Origin: Miscanthus floridulus
Lineage: Eukaryota; Streptophyta; Magnoliopsida; Poales; Poaceae
Direction of reading: 5' to 3'
Assembly (NCBI RefSeq): GCF_019320115.1
Contig: NC_089598.1
Span: forward strand, 33,191,193 to 33,255,192
Length of the DNA: 64,000 nt
A program made the position numbers and the translations under genes. The notes beneath the pieces were generated by a model that saw nothing but the letters and a program-made list of their open reading frames with translations, had not been told where the DNA came from and did no database searches. Below are positions 34,420-47,072 of the stretch, one piece after another; within the stretch, counting starts at the first letter, position 1; each line of letters opens with the position of its first letter.

Positions 34420-34705
34420 AGATTTTAAAATAAAAACTTAGAACACATATTTGAGATACTAAACGATTTCAAATAAAAAAAATTTCAACTACAAAGTTGT
34501 AGATTGTATTGATAAATATAACTTTTATATAGACCATATCAACATCCGAGATTTTTTTGATAATTTTAAATTTTAAAATCTATAAACTTACAACAGTATT
34601 TTGAGATCATAAACATTTTTAATTCAAAAACTTTTCAACTACAAAATTATAGATCCTGTCGAGCGCTATAATTTTGATATAAAGTTTGTCTTCATCTGGG
34701 CTCGT
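34420..34705. repeat. Diverged tandem pair of about 140 bp
   Basis: Two adjacent blocks (about 34420-34560 and 34563-34705) share, in order, TTTTAAAAT, CTTA.AACA, TTTGAGAT.ATAAAC, TTTCAACTACAAA.TT.TAGAT and TATAA.TTTTATATA-like segments. This fits an old tandem duplication, or part of a DNA transposon interior. Confidence 0.5.
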
Positions 34706-35329
34706 TTGGACCTGGATGACACCTGAAGCTAAGTTCATATTCGAGAATTAGCATTTTAAAAGTAGAGGGACTGCACCCCTCGTCAAGTTAAAGGACTAAT
34801 CGTGTATTTTCCTCCACAATATAATTGCAAGGACAAATTCCCCTTCACGCCACGAGCCCGGAGACGCCGCCAATCCGGGCTCGAAACGTGTGATTGCACG
34901 GCACCGTCTCTCCTAGCTAGTCTCCTGATCGATCCGGCCGGTCACAGTCGCACGGCACCCATGACCCACCACACATCAGACGCCGGTTCCTTCTCGTGCA
35001 TGAACAGAGACGCAGCAGATGCTACGTCGTCATTAGCCTGCTCGCGGTTCAAGAAAACCCCCATTAGGTTACTGCAACTGGGTAGGGTAGCGGCACTCGC
35101 TTTGATGGGGAATCATGCATGGGATTAGCTTAAGCGTGTAGCTTTACTTTGCATCATCGCCGGCATCGGCAGCTCGTGGTGGTGGGCCGGGGTGCGTCTG
35201 GTGCTCCGTGGCTTTCGTCAATGCTGAGGACCCCGTCTGTCCCCCGGGGTTCGGCACCTCCTGACGGTGGCCCCCTGCCGTGGATGGGGGAAGCCATGGC
35301 CGATCCGTTTGGTTTTAAAATTGTTCATG
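34706..35329. other. Spacer, nothing recognised
   Basis: No supported gene. A short GC-rich part at 34850-35000 is open in one frame but encodes no known domain. Confidence 0.4.
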
Positions 35330-35551
35330 TACACATCGTGATGTGGCAAAGCATGACGACAAATGCTACACTCAAGCACAGGCATAATCTGATAGCACAA
35401 CAGCAGAAGAGCAATGGTGAAATAGTGCTTAATCATGCTGAGAAAGAAAAAGTCCTTTGGGAAACTTTCAAGGATAGATTGGGACAGTTAGACTTTACAG
35501 CAATGGCCTTTAATCTAAATTTCTTCATAGAAGGCAGGCCTGTTCGCTTGA

Positions 35552-35645
35552 ACTTATCAGCTGGCTTATCAGCTATATTTTTCTCTTACTACAAAACAGC
35601 TTCAGCTGGCTTATCAGCCGGCTTTAATACCAGCCGAATAGACCC
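35552..35645. mobile_element. hAT-type MITE in LINE
   Basis: GCCTGTTCGCTTGAACTTAT at the left and CCAGCCGAATAGACCC at the right are the GTTCGCTG-family ends, with repeated TTATCAGC(T/C)GGC between. It sits between two LINE coding segments. Confidence 0.6.
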
Positions 35646-35915
35646 TCTGAGCTGACATGGCTTGATGATCCTTTTACAAAACAAGAAATTGACACAGTAG
35701 TGAAACATCTGCCCAATGATAAAGCCCTAGGGCTTGATGGCTTTAACAATAAATTTACCAAAAGATGTTGGCATTTCATCATGGAGGATTTCTATGAACT
35801 TTGCTTTGCCTTCCAAGATAATGCAATCTGTCTTCAAAGTATAAATGATTCATTCATCACACTTATTCCTAAAACTGAGGGGGCTCAGCAGGTGGGAGAC
35901 TTTAGGCCAATCGGC

Positions 35916-36026
35916 GTGTTCGCTGGTTAGTTTCTGAACTGGTTTGGGCTGGCTGGTGCTGGTTTATTGTGAGAGTAAAACATTGTTGGCTGGTTGAATA
36001 AGCCTGACTGAAACCAACAAAGGAAC
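35916..36026. mobile_element. hAT-type MITE splitting the LINE RT
   Basis: The left end GTGTTCGCTGGTTAG and the right end GAAACCAACAAAGGAACA are degenerate inverted repeats. Inner blocks GGTTTGGGCTGGCTGGTGC and GTGAGAGTAAAACATTG are typical of this grass family. It falls exactly between FRPI and SLLNCSIK of the LINE. Confidence 0.75.
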
Positions 36027-36101
36027 ATGGTGAATATCCTTACTGAACTGCTCTATCAAATTGATCACAAAACTCTTAGCAAACAGGCTATAGACTGTAA
36101 T

Positions 36102-37117
36102 TGTCGGGTTCATAAACCCGGGGTCCCTCGCGGACCGGCTTTCCAACAAAGGCTCGGCCTAAGCAGACAACGCGCAACTCATGGGCCGGCCCAAGTATCA
36201 GAACAACAGGCCAGAAGGACGATCCAATCACCGACCGGAAGGCCTGGCCGAGGAGGAACGGCGTCCGTTTTCCGACTTCGGCCCTCCTCTCCGACCGGAG
36301 CACTCACTTCGATCTCTAGCCCGCCTCCGGACGGCCCCTCCGATCGGAAGGCCTGGCCGAGACACTACTTCCGATTCTGACCCCGCGTCTCCGACCAGGG
36401 GTATGCAAAAACCCTGCTCACTGCTCTTCTCCGACTGGCACAACCAGAGCCGACTGGGACCGACCGACCGGGGACGCCCGCCCGGAAAGGACCAGGGAAC
36501 GAATGGAGAAAGCAAGGCAAGGCACACAAGTCGAACCATGATGCCAGAGACCGTACCATGTACACATACAGAAATAGTACTCTGCAACCGCCCTGACACA
36601 AACAGTGTTATAGGCGCCGACATTTTCCCTATAGTATTGTGGGCGCCATTAACTCCCATACGGTAAGGCTCCCCCCACATGCCTCTGGGCATCGACAGTG
36701 TTGTGGGCGCCGGCATTTACCATACCGAGTGAACATGGTAAAACCCCTCATATGCCTCTGGACATCAACAGTATAGCAGGTACCAACATCTGTCATACCC
36801 GAAACAAAACGACGCAGCCTCCCACATGCATCCGACATCCAACAATGTTGTGGGCGCCTACCATCATCCTGTACCCGCCGGTGTGGGCAGCAAGGTTTAG
36901 AAGAATGCGTACCCTCTCCCTCTCACTTGTAAGGCCATCCCCTTCATCTATAAAAGGGGATGCGCTCTCTCCTAAGAGACTCAGTTAATCTAGATCCATT
37001 CAAGTGATTCCAAATTCATTAGATCGATCAAGTTCACTAGTTCACAACCACAGAACCGTTAGGTTCGGACCCTAAGCACACACTTAAACACTTAGCTCAT
37101 AGTGGAGCTCATGTCGC
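36102..37117 (+). repeat. 5' LTR of the Gypsy element, 3'-truncated
   Basis: It matches 48014-49025 with many substitutions, largely C/T and G/A. Homology stops after GTCGC at 37117. The segment equivalent to 49026-49275, about 250 bp, is missing, as are the primer-binding site and gag. Confidence 0.9.
36948..36955 (+). promoter_or_regulatory. TATA box in the 5' LTR
   Basis: TATAAAAG followed by GGGATGCGCTCTCTCC lies in the LTR. The same motif is kept at 48857-48864 in the 3' LTR, supporting a real promoter element. Confidence 0.6.
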
Positions 37118-37172
37118 CAAATCGACCTGCTCGATCAGCCTGATCAAGCCGAGCAACCAAGACCAACGATCG

Positions 37173-38691
37173 CCGTATATGTTGATGACATTGTGGTCAA
37201 AACAACTCAAGCCTGCAACCTGATCGCAAACTTGGCCGCAACATTCGCGAACCTCAGAAGATTCAACATCAAGCTAAATCCTGAAAAATGTGTTTTTGGG
37301 GTTCCGAAGGGGAAGCTGCTAGGATATATTGTGTCCAAGCACGGCATCAAGGCCAATCCCAAAAAAATCATGGCCATCTCCAACATGGGTCCCATACGCA
37401 ACGTCAAGGGCGTACAAAGGCTCACCGGCTGTCTGGCTACCCTAAGTTGATTCATCTCCCGGCTCGACGAACGGGGGATGCCACTCTACAAGCTCCTCAA
37501 AAAGACAGACACTTTCGTCTGGACTAAGGAAGCTCAGCAGGCCCTGGAGAGCCTCAAAACGTCCTTGACATCAGCCTCGATCCTCGTTGCTCCTGAACGG
37601 GGAGAACCCCTTCTCCTCTACATCGCCGCCAACAACCATATGGTAAGCGCCGCGCTAGTCATCGAAAGGGAGGAGTCGAGACATCAACTTAAGGTCCAGT
37701 GGCCCATATACTTCATCGGGGAAGTACTCACCGATCCCAAGGTCTGGTCCCCTAGGTGTAGAAACTCCTATACGCCGTGTTGATGGCGTCTCGGAAGCTC
37801 CTGCACTACTTCACTGACCACAAAGTCGCGGTCATCACTTTATACCCGCTCGGGGACATCATCCGCAACCGCGACGCCGTGGGACAGATCTCTAAGTGGG
37901 CACTCAAACTCATGGGCCACGACATGAGGTACATCCCCCATACCGCCATTAAATCTTAGGCACTCACGGATTTTGTCGTTGAATGAATAGAGGTGCAGCT
38001 ACCGACATCGGATGTCACCTATGAGTATTGGACAATGTACTTCGACGGGTCCATAATGGCGCCCGGCTCGAGGGCTGGAGTGGTTCTGATCTCCTCGGAC
38101 GGGAGTAGGCTCCGCTACGCCATCCACCTCCACTTTTCAGCCTCAAACAATGCCGTGGAGTACGAGGCCCTCATCAATAGACTACGCATCGCCATCGAGC
38201 TGGGTGCTATGCGACTCTACGTTCGCGGTGACTTGGAGCTAGTCGTTGATCAGGTAATGAAGGAGTCCTCCTGCAAAAGCCCCCCTCATGGCAGCATACT
38301 GCCAAGAGGTGCGCAGGCTCGAGGACAAATTCTAGAGGATCGAGCTACATCACATCCCCCAAAAGGACAATGATGCCGCTGATTTTCTTACAAAATTGGC
38401 CGCAAGACGGGATCCATCCCCAAGCGGGGTCTTCATCAACGACGTCCACGAGCCGTTCGCTCGCATCCTGGAAGGTCCGGTCTAGACACACCCCGACACC
38501 CAGCCGGCGCTCGGGGGCTTCGACCCCGACGCCAAGCCAGTGCTCGGGGCCTCCAATCCCAGTACCTCCATGACGACGTCACCTACCAACGTCGCCGTAT
38601 TGGCACTCGATCAAACCGACTGGGGAGCGCCGCTGCTCGCCTACCTCCTCGAGGAGGTTCTCCTGCCCAAAAGGACCGAAGCCCGATGGAT
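37173..38691 (+). pseudogene. Gypsy pol: RT C-part, RNase H, second RNase H
   Basis: It starts at the RT active-site motif YVDDIVVKT (37177) and runs through RRFNIKLNPEKCVFGV, the thumb, and LLKKTDTFVWTKEAQQAL into the connected RNase H (LLLYIAANNHMVSAALV). A second RNase H domain (MYFDGSIMAPGSRAGVV... VEYEALINRL) follows at about 38027-38265 and indicates the Tat lineage. Stops occur near 37447 (TGA), 37754-37760, 37957, 37984 and 38333. Most are TAG or TGA where Gln, Arg or Trp is expected. A one-base shift lies near 37750. The frame runs up to the Copia insertion. Confidence 0.85.
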
Positions 38692-38696
38692 CACTC

Positions 38697-38890
38697 TGTA
38701 AAACAAAATAGGTTAATGAGGTTGCCCCTTGGGATCCTCAGCTTCATGTTATATAGATGGAAACAACCTCCACCGTGGCAGGTTACAAGATCATGATTAC
38801 AACAAACTGGTCCCTAGAATTACTCATCTACTTCCTTGTATAACAACCTAAAGATATACATAGAATCTGGACTACCTATATCATCTAACA
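38697..38890 (-). repeat. Copia 3' LTR (minus-strand element)
   Basis: 194 bp, differing from the other LTR at five positions (four transitions and one transversion). Its outer edge touches the CACTC duplication. Confidence 0.95.
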
Positions 38891-38903
38891 CTCCTCCTCA
38901 ATC

Positions 38904-41900
38904 TCAGCCACTTCTAAGGTTGAGATTGTCCCTGAATTTTCTAAGCTTGAACACAGGCAAAGCCTTGATGAATCCATCAGCTACCTGGTCGCCAGTGTGT
39001 ATGAACTGTATCTCCAGAAGTTTCTGTGCAACATGTTCTCGAACAAAGTGAAAATCAATCTCAATATGTTTGGTCCTGGCATGGAAAATAGGATTAGCAG
39101 ATAAATATGTTGCGCCCAAATTATCACACCAGAGTCGTGCCTTGGCTGGATGTGGTATTCCCAATTCAGTAAGAAGTTTTTGCACCCATAACATTTCGGC
39201 TATAGCATTTGCTAAAGCTTTGTATTCTGCTTCAGTGGAAGATCTCGAAACAGTGGGTTGCTTCCTGGTTGTCCAGGAGATCAAGTTGTCACCAAGAAAC
39301 ACTGCAAAACCTCCTATAGATCTTCTATCATCCACACAACCAGCCCAATATGCATCCGAAAATGCACTCACAAGTGTCGACTTGGACCTCCGAATACTAA
39401 GTCTGAGATTTACAGTTCCTCGAACATACCTCAGGATCCTCTTCATGGCGCTCAAATGTACAGTGGTCGGTGTGTGCAAGAATTGGCACACCTTGTTCAC
39501 TGCAAAAGCTATATCTGGACGTGTCAATGTCAAGTACTAGAGGGCTCCAACCACACTGCGGTAGTTTGTTGCATCATCAGGTCCAAGTTTATCACCAGAT
39601 TCCACACTTAACTTCTCAGTGGAGGACAAAGGGGTGTCAATAGCATTACAGCGATGCATACCAGAGCGCTTTAAAATATCCATGGCATAGCGTTCTTGGG
39701 TGAGAGTCAAACCATTACTTCCCCGCTTGACTTCGATCCCCAAGAAGAAGTGAAGATCTCCAAGGTCCTTGAGAGCAAAATCAGCCTGCAGGTCGGCAAG
39801 CAAAGCACTGGTGGCCTAGGGAGATGAACTAGCAATAATAATATCGTCCACATACATGAGTACAAACAATCTGTTACCTCCCTTTCTATAATAGAACAAC
39901 GATATATCAGCCTTGGAAGACACAAAACCGAGTTGTTGAAGCTTGCCACAGAGTCTAGCATACCATGCCCGCGGTGCTTGTTTCAAACCATAAAGGGCCT
40001 TGTCCAATTTATAGACATAATCAGGTCTTTGAGGATCAATGTAACCAGGAGGTTGTTGCATATATACCTCTTCCTTGAGAATTCCATGCAGGAATGCATT
40101 CTGGACGTCAAGTTGCCGAAGTGACCATCCTTGTGACAATGCAACAGAGAGAACAATACGAATTGTAGCAGCTTTGATGACTGGACTGAAGGTATCTTCA
40201 TAGTCTATCCCATACTGTTGCTTGTATCCTTTTGCAACCAGACGTGCCTTGTAGCGATCAACAGACCCATCTGCTTTCTGTTTGACTTTGTAGACCCACT
40301 TACACCCAATTATGTTTTTGCCTCTTGGTGGAGGAACAAGATGCCATGTTCTATTTCGAAGGAGTGCCTGATGTTCAGTATCCATTGCCGAGACCCATTT
40401 ATCATCCTGGAGTGCCTCAGAGACAGTAGAAGGTTCCTCAACAGCAGTGCTGGCAAGTTGACACCATCGAACTGTACCATCCGTGTAGACTTTAGGCTTG
40501 CTGATGCCATGCTGCGATCTTGTAGTTGGGCGCTGCTATTCCAGAAGGGAGGACGAGACCACAGATGGAGGTGCAGCATCCATGCTCGCACCAGATCCAG
40601 AGGGCGTATCAGCATCGGGTGCCGGTGCCGATATCTTAGGCCTGCCACTGGGATCAGGATGCGCTGCACCCGGTGTGGCCTCAGACACGATCAATCCAGG
40701 TGCTAGTGTAGAGGATCCCGCTCTTGATGCCAGATCGCCTAGGAACAACGCGGTATGGAAGATCATCTTCGATCTCGAGGTGGATGCACTGCCGATCGCT
40801 AGAAACTGGATGTGCGGATCACGATTTTGACCTGTGCTAGCAGTAACTCCAGAAGAATTATTAGGTGCATGAATAGGTAATGGAGAAGTCAGCACATGAT
40901 CAGACATTTGGAGTTCCCCAATACCAGAGGGATTGATAAGGTTGTCAGGTAAAAGAAGAATTTTAGCTCGCAAACGAGCACCGACATTTGGGTGAAGTGA
41001 GGCGAATTGAAACACATTTTCATCAAAGATAACATCTCTGGAGATATAGACTCGTCCTTCCCTGGGATCCAAACATTTGAACCCCTTATGTTGGTTGCTA
41101 TACCCTAAGAAGACACACTGTTTAGACCGGAAGTCTAGCTTTCTAGCATTGTATGGACGTAGATGTGGCCAGTAGGCGCACCCAAAAGTGCGCAGAGATG
41201 TATAATCAGGGTGTTGTCCAAATAGACGAAAATAGGGAGTATCATTACTGATGACTCTAGACGGGAGCCGATTTATCAAGTAGACGACTGTCAAGAATGC
41301 CTCATCCCAAAATTTGAGCGGCATGGAAGCATGCGCTAGGATTGTTAGGCCAATTTCAACTATGTGTCTATGTTTTCTTTCTGCGGAGCCATTCTGTTGA
41401 TGGGCATGGGGACACGAAATGTGATGTGAAATGCCCATATGTTTAAAGAAAGGACTTAGAGCTTGATATTCTCCTCCCCAATCGGTTTGGATAGAACGAA
41501 TTTTTGTGTCAAATTGCCTTTCTACTAAGCTTTGGAAAACACAGAAGATTTGGAAGACTTCGGATTTTTTACGCAACAAATAAATCCAAACAAACTTGCT
41601 ATAATCATCTATGAACGAAACATAGTAATTGTTGCGACCAACAGAATTCGGGGCAGGTCCCCATACATCACTGAAAACAAGATCAAAAGGACTAGATGAA
41701 ATACTAGTCGATCTAGGATATAGCAACTGGTGACTTTTGCCTTGTTGATAGGCACCACAAACACTAGAATTATTGGACTCCTTGACACAGATAAGCTGAT
41801 GACGATGAAGAACTTGGTGAACTATGGCAGGTGCGGCATGGCCTAGACGATGGTGCCACATGGACATCGTTGGCTTGACCGCACCTAACACCTCTTTATT

Positions 41901-43226
41901 TGGTGGCCTTACTGGGTAAAGGCCATGCTCACATCTGCCTTCAAGGATTGTTTTCCTCATTGACTGTTCCTTGACAAGAAAACAATCAGGATGAAATTCT
42001 AAGAAAACATCATTGTCATGGGTAATACGATTAACAGAAAGCAGATTCTTGCTTGCAGATGGAACATGAAGGATATGTTTGAGTTGGAGATTAGTGTTTG
42101 GGGAACTTAAAATGCCATGACCGATATGACTGATCTCCATACCTAAGCCACTAGCGGTGTGCACTTGCTCACCACCGTGGTATTTGTCGCGCACGGTGAG
42201 CTTGTCTAGCTCGCTGGTGATGTGGTCCGTGGCACCGGTATCCATATACCAGTTGGTGTCCACGCCGTAGGATGCACTTGCCAATGATGCTGACTTCTAT
42301 GGAGGCATGTACGATGCGTCAAAATGCTTGAAGCAACCTATGGCAGTGTGACCTTCCTTGGTGCAGACTTGGCAGTAGACCCCCGGTTGGAAGGGTTGTT
42401 TGCATTGGCCACCACCGCCACCACGACCTCCTCTATTGCCACGGTCGTAGCCTCCACGACCGTAACCTCCGAAGCCGCCACGGCCACCGCCACCGCTGCG
42501 GTTGCCACTGCCCCCACGATCTCCCCTCAATGCCATGTTGGCCGAGGACTAGTTCCTGCCGCCGCTACACATCTCAAGACACTGCTCATGGCTGATGAGC
42601 TGGGTGTATAATTCAGCGACGGAGATAGGCTCCACACGTGCAGTCACAGCTGAGATGACAGGGTCAAAGTCGAGGTCGAGACCCATAAGGATGTAGGAGA
42701 CAAGCTCCTCATCCTCAAGTTTGCGTCCAACCGACGCCATCTCATCTGCCAAGGTTTTCATCCTCCCAAAATATTCACTAATGAAATTTGTACCTTTCGT
42801 GGCCGTAGCCAAAGCCATGCGCGTGGAAATGACTCACGCATGGGAGAAAGAGGAGAACATCTTCTCAAGCGCATGCCATGCGCCCGACGCGGTGACTTCC
42901 TGATTCACCTGCCTAAGGATCTCCTTGGACATGTTGGAGAGGAGGTAATTGAGGACCATCTGATCCTTTGCCACCCATGCATCATACTCTAGGTTGGGCT
43001 TGGGGGGTTCCTTCAAATCTTCCTTCCCCTTCTCTGGGACGAGGAAGGGAGACGGTGACTATGCCTCTGGATGGATGTACCTGGCCAACTAATATCCTCT
43101 CAGGGCCGAGAGAACCTGAGCTTTCCACAAAGGAAAATTCGCTCGGGTGAGTTTTTCATTGGTTGGAAGAAAGGAGATGGGAAACATGACAGCAGAAGGC
43201 AATGAGGATGAACTCGCGAACGCCAT
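38904..43226 (-). pseudogene. Copia gag-pol polyprotein, eight nonsense codons, no frameshift
   Basis: About 1,440 codons in a single frame. From the minus-strand ATG at 43226: gag (UBN2-type, FISEYFGRMKTLADEM); a Gly/Arg-rich linker; zinc knuckle CQVCTKEGHTAIGC (about 42370); protease YMDTGATDHIT (42245); GAG-pre-integrase MWHHRLGHA; integrase with [13 protein letters not shown], a DWGGEY aspartate and GSAERKHRH; reverse transcriptase [25 protein letters not shown] with [11 protein letters not shown]; and RNase H with [12 protein letters not shown] and [15 protein letters not shown]. It would replicate and integrate the element. Eight in-frame stops (seven TAG, one TGA) break it; no indel was seen, so it is recently dead. 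Confidence 0.93.
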
Positions 43227-43262
43227 TGAAGAGCTCCGTGTGGAAGATGGCTCTTGGTACCG

Positions 43263-43456
43263 TGTAAAACGAAATAGGTTAATGAGGTTGCCCCTTGGGA
43301 TCCTCAGCTTCATGTTATATAGATGGAAACAGCCTCCACCGTGGCAGGTTACAAGATCATGATTACAACAAACTAGTCCCTAGAATTACTCATCTACTTC
43401 CTTGTATTACAACCTAAAGATATACATAGAATCTAGACTACCTATATCATCTAACA
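43263..43456 (-). repeat. Copia 5' LTR (minus-strand element)
   Basis: 194 bp, opening TGTTAGATGATATAGG on the minus strand and closing TTTTACA at 43263. It is the partner of 38697-38890. Confidence 0.95.
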
Positions 43457-43461
43457 CACTC

Positions 43462-44642
43462 GACGCACCAAGACCTTCGTCGCTCTCGGTGATGAACTCT
43501 ACAAACGGAGTCCATCAGGGGTACTCATGAAGTGCATCCCCACCAACCAAGGGAAGCAGCTCCTCCTAGAGGTCCATGCTAGGATCTGCGGACATCATGC
43601 GGCCCCAATGTCGTTGGTCAGAAAAGCCTTGCGCCAAGGTTTTTACTGGCCCACCGTGCTACGAGATGCAGAGGAGGTCGTCCGCAAGTGTGAAGGATGC
43701 CAGTTCTACACTCGGCAAACCCATTTGCCGGCATAGGAGCTCCAAACCATCCCCATCACCTGGCCATTCATGGTCTGGGGCATCGACATCGTTGGACCCC
43801 TCAAAAAGGGCCTAGGCGGCTTCACTCACCTACTCGTAGCAGTCGACAAGTTCACCAAGTGGATAGAGGCTAAGCCCATCACCAACATCTGCTCAGAAGA
43901 GGCAGTCAAATTCTTCCTTGACATCATTTACCGGTTTGGCATTCCTAACTATATCATCACCGACCATGGGACTAACTTCACCAGAAAGAAATTTCTAGAC
44001 TTCAGTGATGGATATGGCATCAGGATCGATTGGGCCTCGGTCGTACATCCATGAACTAACGGTCAGGTCGAGCGTGCTAATGGCATGGTCCTCCAAGGAC
44101 TTAAGTCATGCATCTTCGACCGACTCAACAAGTACACCGGGCGATTGGTTGTAGAGGTCCCAGCAATCCTCTAAAGCCTGAGATCAAACCCAAACCGATC
44201 CACAGGGTTCACACCCTTCTTCCTGGCCTACGGATCCGAGGCAGTGCTACCCTCCGACCTCGACCACGGCGCCCCAAGAGTGAAGGCTTTCAACCATGAC
44301 CGAGCCATAGAGGCTCGGCAAGATGCAGTCGACCTGCTCAAAGAGGCCCGCGAGATGACCGTCATCTGTTCCGCTCGCTACCAACAAACCCTACGCAGGT
44401 ACCATGAAAGGAAGATCAGGCGGAGGATACTCGAAGTCAGTGATCTCATACTCCAGAGGACCCAATCAATGAAGGAAAAACACAAACTCTCTTCACCATG
44501 GGAAGGGCCCTATACAGTGATCGAAGTAATCCTACCGGGCACCTACCGACTGGAGGACAACAACGGCAACGTTCTCACCAACACTTGGAACATTGAACAA
44601 CTACGTCGTTTTCCCCCTAAATTTGGTCTTACTGCTTTTTAG
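43462..44642 (+). pseudogene. Gypsy integrase, continuation after Copia
   Basis: It resumes with the H2C2 zinc region (HARICGHH... CEGCQFY) at about 43573-43720. The integrase core follows: GIDIVGPL (43778), ITDHGTNF (43959) and GQVERANG (44062) supply the D, D and E positions. The C-terminal part ends with EQLRRFPPKFGLTAF before TAG at 44640. Stops at about 43735 (TAG), 44052 (TGA) and 44172 (TAA) interrupt it. They fall at codons expected to be Gln, Gln/Arg and Trp. Confidence 0.85.
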
Positions 44643-45215
44643 TCAACACTTGCCCCTGTAAAGCACCCCAGCCCGAACACTTTCAGCTCGGGTCGCTCGG
44701 GGGCTCCATGAGAGTACAAATACTGAATACTACCTCTCTTTTTTACTCTCTTTTTTACTGTCACATGATAAACAACTTCGTCCCTGAACGAAAGCGCTTT
44801 CCTTTTCCTTTGATTGTCCTATGTAACTTTGTTCTTACTCCTAACCAAATGCACCTCGCCACGACCTACGGTTACGAGTAGCCGAGCCCCGCGGGCCATG
44901 CCCAGGTCCTTAAAAAAGCTATAGCCTACGGAACTAACGGGCAGGTGCGAAAAAGAAATGACAAAAACAATAGCTATGCTAGGATAAAAACAAGGAACAG
45001 ATAGTGATTCTATCACAAAAGCAGCACTGATGTATTCATTAATACAAAAAACTATTCACATGGGGACTCACCCACGAACTCAACTATTACATTTTCTACT
45101 ACTACTCCAAACACTACTACGGCCGCTCGACGACATCGCCTGGATGCCAAAGGAGAGGCCATGGCACACGCCGCTAGACGTAGCCACCGCTATAGGGGCC
45201 CCGCCCGATTATGTT

Positions 45216-45365
45216 CCCTCAACTTCGTTGAGCGCAACGGGTACCTCAAGGGACCCACCCAGTTCCGTTCCCTCAACTTTGGTGAGCGCAATGGGTACCT
45301 CAAGGGACCCGCCCGGTTCTGTCCCCTTGACTTCGGCGAATGCATCAGGTACCTCAAGGGCGTCG
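45216..45365 (+). repeat. 54-bp tandem repeat, about 2.8 copies
   Basis: Units start CCCTCAACTTCGTTGAGCGC, CCCTCAACTTTGGTGAGCGC and CCCTTGACTTCGGCGAATGC. Each continues GGGTACCTCAAGGG or AGGTACCTCAAGGG. Confidence 0.85.
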
Positions 45366-47072
45366 CACCCATAGATGCTCAGTAGAAGAGCATGGATCTC
45401 CTGACCTTCTCAGGCAGTCGAGGTAGCTCCTGGGCAGGGACGACGCTACCAAGGTATGGACACCATGGCTGGAAGAGATCTCATCAAACTTTATGAACTA
45501 GCCAACCTGAGTAGCTGTAGGCGTGGAACCCTCCACAAGCATGATCCTGAGCAACTTCCCCTCCAACAAAGCTTGCCCAGTGAAGATTCATCAGAGAAAG
45601 TCCACACATGGCTCCATCCCAAAGAAGGCCTCACAGATGAATCTACCACACCACCCCCTTTGGCGGAAGTCGCCCCTTCTTAGGCCAAGATGGCCAACAC
45701 CGCCCTAGGCAGCCTCTAGCTTGACATCGTGCTCTAGATTCATGAAAGGATCTATAAGTCCTCCCCCTCGCTCATCCCCTCTCTCACTTAGGAACCACCG
45801 CGACATACATGCACTCTCGGTAAGGAGGAAGGAGGTGGAGAGACAATAGTTGGAGAATAGGCAAAGGACTATGACGGAGAGCCCTCTCCCTCCCCCTATT
45901 TAAGTAAGAAACACGACAGCCAAAGAGGGGCAAAAGATCAGAGCAAAAAACTCTCTCCCTTCCCCCATTCAATGCGGATGGGAAACGATGGAATACACCC
46001 TGACCGATGGGACACACGCTGACTGACAAAACAATGCCTGGTCAGGCGAAACACTACCTGGAGAGACGAGACATGGCCTGGGTATGGCCCACCACTATCG
46101 CATGACTGGGCATGAAAACAAAAGCGTCACCACAAGCAGGCAGCTCTCCGCATCCCCAGGCGGGACTTGGAAAAACCCAAAATGGGATCTCCACCAGAAG
46201 AGACCATCAGGCTTCCTAAGTCAATCGAACAGCTTAGAAAAACACATCGAGAGACAGGTAGGGAGCAAAGGGACGCCCCATGTAGGCCATGCCGACTCTA
46301 TCACAAACGACGAGCATGGGCCCTAATCGAACATTTCCGACTGGAGCTCTCCAAACCCCGTCACTCGAGTCATCAAGGTAACACTACCAACCCCAACCAT
46401 TTCTTTATAAACCATTTCATACATCCATACGTGCATTCATTCCATACGCCTGTGCCCCTGGACGATTCGGGCCCTAAACCGCCTAAGGGCTCGGTAACTA
46501 AGCATCGCACATGCAGCGAAATGCATCACAATGTTCCGTGTTGCGTCACAAAGCGGCAGTTGCCTCATTCAACATGAGCAACAACCAACCAGGGTTCGAA
46601 GGCTGGCCCACGAAGGGCTTGAGGCCGCCCCATGTCAAACAGAGCTAGGGGAGAAAAACACAGATGAGCCCCATGCGGCCATCGCCTAGTCTGGTAGACA
46701 GGGTCATCTCAACCTTCTCGTTCAATCCTAAGCCTCTGCCAAGCCCACATAATCTCCATCGAGGGGAGGCCATTAGGCCACCCGGGTCGGTCTCCAGAAT
46801 GACCTAGGCATCTACCGGGTTGTAGGTACAGGTGCAGTGGAATGTCACAAGAGGGCTATGCTAACCCCATCATGAACAATGGACCTGGATTCTACTCGAT
46901 CATACCCATTAGCGAACTCATCGAGCGTGTCACTCGAGCCCGAGTGATCGGGACAAGCGACAAAACTCAGCCCCTCCAGTTGTGAGAAACCGAGGACGGG
47001 GTAACGCACACAACTCAAACTAACCCCTACTAAGGCCCAATGCGGCTCGGGGGCTAAAGAAACCAAACGCTT

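Larger units (their letters stand above)
35330..36101 (+). pseudogene. LINE reverse transcriptase, first part (interrupted)
   Basis: Residues such as EKEKVLWETFKDRLGQ near 35445 precede the RT. FTKQEIDTVVKHLPNDKA and GFNNKFTKRCW follow at about 35680-35790, then FITLIPKTEGAQQVGDFRPI, the standard start of L1-type RT. After a MITE, the frame resumes as SLLNCSIKLITKLLANRL (36036-36094). A Gypsy element then interrupts it, and the RT continues at 49281. Two MITEs (35552-35645 and 35916-36026) also break it. L1-type LINE RT copies the element's own RNA; this copy is dead. Confidence 0.85.
38697..43456 (-). mobile_element. Complete nested Ty1/Copia element
   Basis: Two 194-bp LTRs, TG...CA ends and a perfect CACTC target duplication (38692-38696 and 43457-43461) delimit the element, which lies within the Gypsy pol. 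On the minus strand the sequence after the 5' LTR (GGTACCAAGAGCC) resembles an initiator-Met primer-binding site. A purine-rich AGGAGGAG precedes the 3' LTR. The complete gag-pol is in one frame broken only by eight stop codons. Confidence 0.96.
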
